A DNA stretch of 64,000 nucleotides from positions 62,001 to 126,000 of the forward strand of contig NW_024882805.1 of the NCBI RefSeq assembly GCF_019059575.1, in the 5' to 3' direction. Source of the DNA: Amphibalanus amphitrite (taxonomy: Eukaryota; Arthropoda; Thecostraca; Balanomorpha; Balanidae). Positions 56,516-64,000 of this stretch are shown piece by piece. Positions within the stretch are counted from its first letter, which is position 1. Every line of letters begins with the position of its first letter. The position numbers and the translations under genes were made by a program. The notes under the pieces are model-generated. The model saw only the letters and a program-made list of their open reading frames with translations, ran no database searches and was not told where the DNA came from.

Positions 56516-57667
56516 CCCGCGCCCTGCTGGGGGGGGGGGGGTGTTTATACACCCCCCCCCCTTGTAATATTTCGCGAATATCTCAAAAACGCTACACATG
56601 TTGTGAAAATTTCAGACCAAGGTCATTCAAGGTCAGGTCACCAGGTCACTTGAAGTGACCTCACCTCATAAAAAGTTTCAATGTCTGTCATAGCTACACC
56701 GAGTGACCGATTGCTTTGAAACTTTCAGCGATTGCTAAGAGCAAATGCATGTACAAAATGTATATCTCAGAATTTTGATATCGATGACCTAAGGTCAGGT
56801 CAATTTTGCGACCTCCCCATTATAAGTCAAAGGGAGAAAATTGAAATGCGCCTCTTTTGGACAAAAGACATTATAAACACTCCCAAACACCGAATTACAA
56901 GTGGTTTAGACACACTGAACATGAAAATGGTGTCCGTGACCCTTTTTTATGCCCTGAGGTCATCTTAGGTCACGAATGGTAGGTATCTAACAGTTTTTCG
57001 CAAATAACTTTTGATAGAGGCATGCTAGAGCGATAAAAACGCCTTAGATGTGTTCAGCTCGACGATACGGATCGACTGATCTGCAACATGACCCTTTCCG
57101 GTCAGGTCATGACCTTGACCTGAGGTCAAATTTTCAAATTGACCTTTCAAGGTCAACTTATAGTTCATTCGATGCGTCTTGACGAGAGGAACACAATGCC
57201 GGTAAAGGTAAGCTCGTACAAGGCTTGGGTCAAAAGTTATTGCAGAAAAACTGTTTCCGAAAAAATCCGCTATTTTTGCAGTTGCCCCCTGCAGGCAAAA
57301 CCGTTGAAGTTAGGTCAAATCTGAGAGAATTACTCAGAAAGGGCTTTAATAGGGCTATCAAATGCGCTTTTCCGCGGCGCTGTAGCGCTATTGGTTCTCG
57401 AGTTATGCGTTGGCTTCTTGGAAATTTTCGACATTCGACCTGGAAATCGGCGAAATTTTGCCTTCAATGACCTCTCGTGACCTTACCTTTGACCTGACCA
57501 AAAAATTGACCGAAGTGATTTCGTCATTATTTTTTACGCTCTTTCGAACGCCGCCTTCCGCGTATCGCTACGTGGCCCAGGAGCCGAGTTACAAGGGGGG
57601 GGGGGTGTTCAAACACCCCCCCCCCCCAGCAGGGCGTGGAAATCCAGGACCCCCAGCCGGGCGCGGG
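56516..57667 (-). mobile_element. TTAA-class MITE, family 1, copy i (inverted)
   Basis: TTAA flanks at 56512-56515 and 57668-57671; ends CCCGCGCCCTGCTGGGG and GGGCGCGGG. The interior is the reverse complement of the copies at 7626 and 31243. The GC hairpin module has been lost: the sequence passes directly from the AAACGC-type phrase to the ACATGTTGTG phrase near 56590-56605. Otherwise AGGTCA-rich as in the relatives. Confidence 0.8.
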
Positions 57668-57671
57668 TTAA

Positions 57672-58190
57672 GCATAAAAACATATTTTATCTCAGCATAT
57701 ATCTTGGGAAAGGAGGAAAGGTCACGATAACAAAGAAGTACTTGATTTTTACATTTAATGATCCTCAACAAGCACTAAAACAGATATACAGCTCTTACAT
57801 TATGACGCAAATTCTTGAGCGGAGGAGCGATCTGCCGGAGAAACTCCGACTGTAAGCTTGATATGGAACAGACTATAAAGACCGTCACATAAGTTTCTAT
57901 TCTTATCTTACAGCAGTTTGTCGGAAGGAGCCATGAATTATAGCTAATCCATTTCTCAAGGTTTTCCACCACTATGGCTGAGATGGGCGGAACCTGCCGC
58001 ATGTTAACGACTCTATGCCAATTACCATGTTCCCGGCGATGCGTGCTTTCTTTTAGATGATTCCATTAGTCTTTGCCTCTAGGGACAATGCCTCTAGGAA
58101 TATTTAACACAGAATAAAAATTGGCCCGACTGAAGGTATGAGTTTTGATTGGACATACTTTCTCTTGCATGTTTGTCCTGCGCTTAACTA
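57672..58190. other. Gene B intron, unique part
   Basis: About 57980-58110 matches about 13640-13765 of the gene A intron (GAGATGGGCG, CCATTAGTCTTTGCCTCTAG), marking where paralogous intron sequence resumes after the expanded insert. 57707-57757 matches 49720-49770 in inverse orientation. Confidence 0.6.
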
Positions 58191-58194
58191 TTAA

Positions 58195-59368
58195 CCCGCG
58201 CCCCAGTGGCGGTCTCAGCCAACTTCGCCCTAGTGAGGGGGGGCATATGTTACCACCCACCTCTAACTCAAAAACTAAGAAGGCTAGAAAGACGCGGTAA
58301 AAAGCAGTCGATAGCTCTCAATGCGTACGTTTGAAAGTATTTCGGTCATTTTTCACCTTAGAGCAATATTGGGGTCACCAGAGGTCATCAAAGGTCAAAA
58401 TTTGCAAATTGTCATTATATTTTTCAGAAAACATGCCGCTATCTCAGGAACTATGGTAGCTAGAAAAACGCATGGAACAACAAACGATAGCTTTTAAACT
58501 CTTCTTTTGAAAAGGTCATTATCAATATTAACCTCAGGTCAACGGTTTAGCCTCCAGAGGGCAAAAACTCCAAAAATAGCTGTTTTTACGAAAAGTGTTT
58601 TTCAACAATAACTTTCGACTACAAAAAGCCACGACATTTCTATTGCCAGAATCGTGTTCCCCTCGCCGAGACGCGTCGAATGAACTATAATTTGACCTTG
58701 AAAGGTCAACTTGAAAATTTGACCTCAGGTCAAGGTCATGACCTTACCGGAAAAGGTCATGTTGCATATCAGTCGATGCGTCTCAACAAGACAAACACAA
58801 TGAGACCATCCCCAGCGTTCTATCTCTTTCCAATCGCGAGTTATTGGCAAAAAACTGTTTGTAGCCTCAAGTGACCTCGGATGACCTGTCTAGAGGCTAT
58901 CAGTAAAAATGACACCTTGATCATTACGAGTGGACTAAATCATTGCAATTCTGAAATATTTGGACTGTTCCGATGCGTACACACGGATCTAGAGGCATTT
59001 TCATTTTTCTCCATTGACTTGTAATGGAAAGGTCACGCCACTGACCTGACCTTAGGTCACGGATATAAAAAATCCGAGATATACAAATTGTAGGCGCCCA
59101 TAACAGCATGCAATCCACCAAGTTTAAAACCTTTCTGACAAACACTGCAGGCTGGACATGATTGCAAACTTTTTTTTAGGCTTGGTCAGTTAACTTGACC
59201 TGTTGACCTGACCTGACATGACCTGGGGTCAAAAATTTCACACATTGTCCAAAATTGATGTACCAAAAGCTACCCCAAGCGGCGCGGCGCTACGCGCCGC
59301 GGTTTTTTATTCACACGCAAAAAACGCGACAGGGTGGTAACATATGCCCCCCCCCACTGGGGCGAAGG
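58195..59368. mobile_element. TTAA-class MITE, copy e
   Basis: TTAA at 58191-58194 and 59369-59372. Left end CCCGCGCCCCAGT and complement of the right end CCTTCGCCCCAGT. The interior partly follows family 1 (for example the TTTGACCTCAGGTCAAGG phrase near 58718) but with diverged ends. A GC hairpin relative (GCGGCGCGGCGCTACGCGCC) is near 59279, and GGTAACATATG faces its complement inside the two ends. Confidence 0.75.
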
Positions 59369-59372
59369 TTAA

Positions 59373-60124
<752 letters not shown>

Positions 60125-60166
60125 GTGTGTATTTCAAGCACCCGTTTTCTCTCTCTTTCTCCGCAG

Positions 60167-60591
60167 ATATTCCTACCTACCGATGTGCCTGTCCGGTCGG
60201 CTTCAGCCGCTGTGCCGGCCGCTGCGTAACCCGACTGAACCAGACTGCAAACTACTCCACCGCCGAGAGGCTTTGCTCAGAGATCAACGCCCACCTCTTC
60301 ACCCCTCACACCGACGAGGAGAACCAGTGCGCGTTTACTCTCCGCGCCGGGCAGTGGGCCTGGCTGGGTTACTCCGATAGGAGGGTAGAAGGGGAGTTTT
60401 TGGCGGCGGATGGGTGCGGTACGTACGCCTCTACGGGTGTACGCTGGCGGCCTGATGAACCAGATAACTGGCTGGGTGCTGAGCACTGCGTCGGGATGAT
60501 AGCGTATGATGAGTGGAATGACCGGCCGTGTGGGGATAATATGTATCCACTCTGTCAGCTGGGGAACTGCCTGAGACCAGAGTGTCCCTAG
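60167..60591 (+). CDS. PAN/Apple-C-type lectin protein B, exon 2 (lectin domain)
   Basis: Acceptor CTCCGCAG at 60159-60166; the first two bases complete an Asp codon with exon 1 (Gly in protein A). The exon has the same 425-nt length as 17834-18258 and ends in TAG. Motifs kept: CACPVGFSRCAGRC, WLG, EPD, WND and all cysteines, so a calcium- and sugar-binding lectin fold is likely intact. About 32 of 141 residues differ from protein A, many in the loop between the GCG and the last MYPLCQ motif, which holds the sugar-binding site. Two sequons (NQT, NYS) replace the single NVS of protein A. Its partner is the exon at 33612-33918, or an unseen nearer exon. Confidence 0.85.
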
Positions 60592-61053
60592 GAGACGGTT
60601 TGAAAAAAAAAAAACATTTTATGCACGTATCATAAGGGTAACTAATTTTGTCAAAAGGTGGAATGTCATAAAGTTACGATATGTAAATATTGCTTGCTGC
60701 CAAAAGTACCATGAACCCACTGCACATTTGGTGACCACGGCCGAATCACCGGTGTAACTTATGTTGAACGTTTGATGCACTTTAGGTAGATTGCGGTAAG
60801 TCTTCTCGGGTGCATCGTATCAGCTGTTTTTAGGGCCTTGCTATCACAATCATCAACTGTATTTGGCATACATACGTTGAGGTTTGACAAGGTGGGCAAT
60901 GGGCATCATCGGGATTCTGAGACAATAGGTTACACAATCGGCACTACCGTTAACAATATAAAATGTCTTCATGAAAAAAAAATGTGCTTAGCCTATAGGT
61001 ATGACGATAGTTACGATAGATTCAGTGGCGAAGTTTTTAAAACTTCATCCATT
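60592..61053 (+). other. Gene B 3' flank, possible 3' UTR
   Basis: A run of twelve A at about 60606-60617 follows the stop by 15 bp. No canonical AATAAA was found close by. No other feature. Confidence 0.4.
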
Positions 61054-61057
61054 TTAA

Positions 61058-62003
61058 CCCTAGAACGCCTAGGGGGGGGGGGGGGGTTGTATCAACCCCC
61101 CCCCCTGAGGTTTTTTCGAAGTGCACGCTAAACGGCTTGTCGTAGCGGGCTGAAATTTTCAATACCCTTTGGGGCAACCTTTGCGCATCTTTTGCCGAAA
61201 AAAATTGATCGGGTCATGTCAGGTCACGGAGTTATGACGTCATAAGAGGTACAGCCTCCGGCCGGATTTTCACAAACTGAGTGCCAACGCCCGAGGTTTC
61301 CTGCCGGTGGTACGAACATCGGTTGATGGATCGTGATGAAACTTCCCATGCATGTTGGGGCAAGTATTGGCTATCATATGGTATAAGAAATTTGACCGGG
61401 TCAGGTCAGGTCACGGAGCTATGACGTCACAAGAGGAACAGCGTCCGGTACTATTTTTGAAAAGCGCCCGAACCACTATTTTGCTAATTCTTGTCACCTC
61501 AATGGGAATATGCAGCAATATTAGCTTCTATAGGGAGCAAATGGACCTCCCAAATCCAAAAATACAATCAGATTTCAAAAATTTAAATTTTGATTTTTCG
61601 AATTTCTGCCGCCGACTGTGACCTTGCCGACTTCCGGCGCTCCCAACGCGCCATTTTTAGAGCTAGGGAAACGAAATACATACCAAACGATAGAGAATTG
61701 ATCAAGGAACACGATAGTGAAGGTTTGAAGTCGATATCTCCCACCGTTTTGCCGCAATCGCCGCCGAAAGTTGAAAAAGTCTATTTTTCCGAAAATTTGA
61801 CCTTTGACCGGTCAAAAGTAGGTCAAATGTTGACCTAGGACCAAAAAATATACCACCAATCGCGAGATCTCGTTGAGAGCAATCCGTTGGTTTTTTCCGC
61901 TAAGCTCTACGACCTTCCGTTTCGAAACGCCAGGGGGGGGGGTCGTAACAACCCCCCCCCCCTGGTCGTTCGTGTTATGAGAAATGGCCTGGTCGTGCGA
62001 GGG
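61058..62003. mobile_element. TTAA-class MITE, copy g
   Basis: TTAA at 61054-61057 and 62004-62007; ends CCCTAGAACGCC and GGTCGTGCGAGGG. G-tract/C-tract hairpins (GGGGTTGTATCAACCCC type; GGGGTCGTAACAACCCC type) lie inside the ends. Two internal blocks repeat the phrase GGGTCANGTCAGGTCACGGAG followed by TATGACGTCA (near 61210 and 61398). Length 946 bp; non-autonomous. Confidence 0.8.
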
Positions 62004-62210
62004 TTAAGCTGCCGATAGGGGTACTTTCCGTGCAACTTAATTTGTGCGTTTTTCTGTATTTCTGATTTAATGTCAAAATTCTTTCAAAACTTCTCAAAAT
62101 TTTCAAAAGCGTTAGCCATGGCATTCATCGCTCGATTTCCCATCACCTTGAGCAAAAATGACAAAAAAATATCAAGCGGTTTTCATTTTCCAGCGATTTT
62201 ACTAAGCTTA

Positions 62211-62282
62211 TAAATACTGTTAAATGGGGCTATTTGAGGCAGTTATGTAATGACATCAAATAGCCCCACTTAACGGTATTTA
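62211..62282. repeat. Imperfect hairpin, 29-bp arms
   Basis: TAAATACTGTTAAATGGGGC and its near-complement close a 14-base loop; about 26 of 29 positions pair. Confidence 0.75.
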
Positions 62283-62302
62283 GAAGTTGTTTGTAGGGAT
62301 TT

Positions 62303-62339
62303 GCTATTCCTTGCTAGGATTGCCCTAGCAAGGAATGGC
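62303..62339. repeat. Tight hairpin, 16-bp stem, 5-nt loop
   Basis: GCTATTCCTTGCTAGG pairs with CCTAGCAAGGAATGGC apart from one G-T position, around the loop ATTGC. It directly follows another hairpin at 62211. Confidence 0.8.
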
Positions 62340-63480
62340 TCTAAAATGGCCACATATCAAAGTGGAACAAAGAATGGGTTATACTTTGTCTTGTCTTATG
62401 TAAGTGATTTTCCAGCTCGAGGATTCAAGACATGGTCCTGCGAACTGAGGAGCGCGCACTACGGAAAGCCATCAGGGCGCGGTGCCTGCGGTCCTACCAC
62501 GTACCGTCATGACAGCATTTAGGGAACGCTGGATGTAAAGCAGGACTGAGTCTGAGTGGTCATTAACAGCAGTTTCCGCACGTGGTGATAAGGTGTCCGA
62601 AATGAAATGGCTCTACAGTCATTTTGGCGTGCCCCTGACGGACTTCTAGGTTAGTGCATGCATACGTAATCACATAGTGTCTATACGTGCATTGGGGTGG
62701 AGTGGAGCGTCGACTGACGTTTACTCAAACTGAGTGAACCGCACTTACAGCACGCGTCGCCCTGCGTCCCGTGGCGCCCGTTTTTCAATTTCTTACTGGC
62801 TTTTCCTTTTTAGCTGAACTCGCATCCGAGTAAAAAAGAAATGGGGAAAAAGTTCCCAATAGTTTGAAATTGGCGGACTAAATATTTTTTTTTTGCATTT
62901 GGCTCGGCTGACTGATGCCTACTTTTGGCGGATAGTTTGCAACTAAATGGGAGAGTTCTTAGCTGCCGATTATATCTATTATCTAGATGAAACACGCACT
63001 CACATATTGCGAGTTTTATTTGTTTATGTTGCACTGTGGGGTGGGCATGCATAAATGCATTCTTTTGATGCAGTTGTGTAGTTTGACTCATCATTAGCTC
63101 ATGTTGGGTATTTAAAACATGAAATACTCATATCATAGAGCCGAGTCAAGGTCAAGAGAAAGGCTCTGATGATTTATGAAAGTGGCAGTCTGCACCGAGT
63201 TTGTATCCATAATGGGCTTTATGAGACCCAAACCACGTTTAGAGTGACATTTGGCTCGCTTTACGGGCTGCTTATAACTTACAAGTGACCGTGGTCATTA
63301 ATGGTAAATGCCGCAGAGGCGCAGTTTAAAATGTTTCCGGAGTGCCGAACTGCATCGGACGTGGGGCTAGGGTCATTTAGGGTGTCAGATCGTATCTTAC
63401 TGTTCAGCGCTTGGATGATTAGAAACTGTGACATATAAGTGCATGTATGGCCTAAACTTTTGAATTCATTTTAAAAGAGA
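62340..63480. other. Gene B 3' flank, paralogous to about 18900-19510
   Basis: From about 62750 to 63310 the sequence follows the gene A 3' flank. The point near 63298 (ATTAATGGTAAATG) corresponds to the empty site of the 19513 element. No gene recognised. Confidence 0.6.
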
Positions 63481-63489
63481 TAAAACGCA

Positions 63490-63565
63490 AAAAAAAAATG
63501 ATTAGAAACCTTTGCTAATCAATGATTAAAAAAAAAATGAAAAAAATGATTAGAAACCTTTGCTC
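63490..63565. repeat. Short direct repeat ATGATTAGAAACCTTTGCT
   Basis: Two copies at about 63498 and 63547 separated by A-runs. Confidence 0.7.
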
Positions 63566-63820
63566 TGCTCAATGTCAGTTCTGTTTTCTGAATTTTAGAA
63601 ACATTCAGAAATATGTGTTGATTCCCATACGCCGAGATATCCCTCTAGCATTATCCTAGCCGTGCGGTAAACATTTGCACGTGATCTTTCCTGCACTGTT
63701 TTCCGGCACGGGTTGATGACTTACAGTTCTGGTGATTTTTTATAAAAATCTTAAAAAAGGCGATTTCAATAATTTAATTGTGAGTTTCTGAATAGATATT
63801 AAACGACGTATGGGAAATAT

Positions 63821-63913
63821 CGTTCAGTTTAAGACCTCGGTTTCCGTTTTTCTCTCCCAGAGCCGTTCAGTTAAAGACCTCGGTTTCCATTTTTCTTTCC
63901 CAGAGCCGTTCAG
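63821..63913. repeat. 43-bp tandem repeat, about 2.2 units
   Basis: CGTTCAGTT starts units at 63821, 63864 and (partial) 63907; each contains AAGACCTCGGTTTCC and CCCAGAGC. Confidence 0.85.
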
Positions 63914-63941
63914 TACCTATGCGAGGAAATACTGAAATACA

Positions 63942-63973
63942 TTACACTGCGGATATAATGATCCGCAGTGTAA
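63942..63973. repeat. Perfect hairpin, 13-bp stem
   Basis: TTACACTGCGGAT and its exact complement flank the six-base loop ATAATG. It could be the end of an element that extends beyond the window. Confidence 0.75.
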
Positions 63974-64000
63974 ATTCGTGTGATATTAATTATAATGTGC

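Overview
The window is eukaryotic nuclear DNA from an invertebrate. It has split genes with GT-AG introns, long (CT)n microsatellites, many short non-autonomous DNA transposons, an LTR retrotransposon and non-LTR retrotransposons. The host genes encode secreted PAN/Apple plus C-type lectin proteins. With the (TTAGG)-like stretch, this suggests an arthropod, most plausibly a crustacean such as a barnacle. That assignment is inference; nothing here proves the species.

The main host content is a pair of paralogous two-exon genes on the + strand. Gene A has exons 12955-13261 and 17834-18258; gene B has exons 33612-33918 and 60167-60591. Both models give 243 residues, exon lengths of 307 and 425 nt, and a phase-1 intron. 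Each product has a signal peptide and a PAN/Apple-like module (exon 1) followed by a C-type lectin domain with EPD and WND motifs (exon 2). The flanks and intron pieces of A and B also match: 5' flank 10990-12954 against 22510-22860 plus 32780-33611; 3' flank about 18900-19510 against 62750-63310. The locus is therefore a segmental tandem duplication, and the copies were then invaded independently. Gene A has a 4.6 kb intron holding a 5'-truncated non-LTR element. Gene B would need a 26 kb intron filled with transposons.

Layout. 1-5955: no recognised gene, one TIR element, and two promoter-like spots (an RFX X-box at 2303; NRF1/YY1/E-box motifs at 4697-4984). 5960-9327: three TTAA-class MITEs, one nested in another. 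10990-19510: gene A and flanks. 19513-21210: a TIR element with TA target duplication. 22865-30645: a MITE, then a Ty3/Gypsy-like LTR element (24000-29889, identical 130-bp LTRs) that landed in a non-LTR reverse transcriptase and was itself broken by an hAT/P-like element with an 8-bp duplication. 31243-33918: another MITE and the start of gene B. 34179-57757: the expanded intron, with nested TIR, SINE-like and hAT elements, a GC-rich decayed coding segment, and two identical 2,780-bp TTAA elements in tandem sharing one TTAA. A matching TIR pair makes 36382-49719 a candidate 13.3 kb TTAA element carrying a promoter-like region and a small coding exon. 58195-60591: a MITE, the second (CT)n tract and exon 2 of gene B. 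61058-64000: one more TTAA element, hairpins and the gene B 3' flank.

The most notable unexplained structure is a set of TTAA-flanked MITE families (5960, 7212, 7626, 22865, 31243, 56516, 58195, 61058, and fragments at 11500, 13780 and 22305). They differ in sequence but share one plan: CCCGCGCC-type termini, a G-tract/C-tract hairpin just inside one or both ends, dense AGGTCA/TGACCT half-sites, and in several a perfect GC hairpin followed by a T-run. Reading was by eye; boundaries given as 'about' are approximate.
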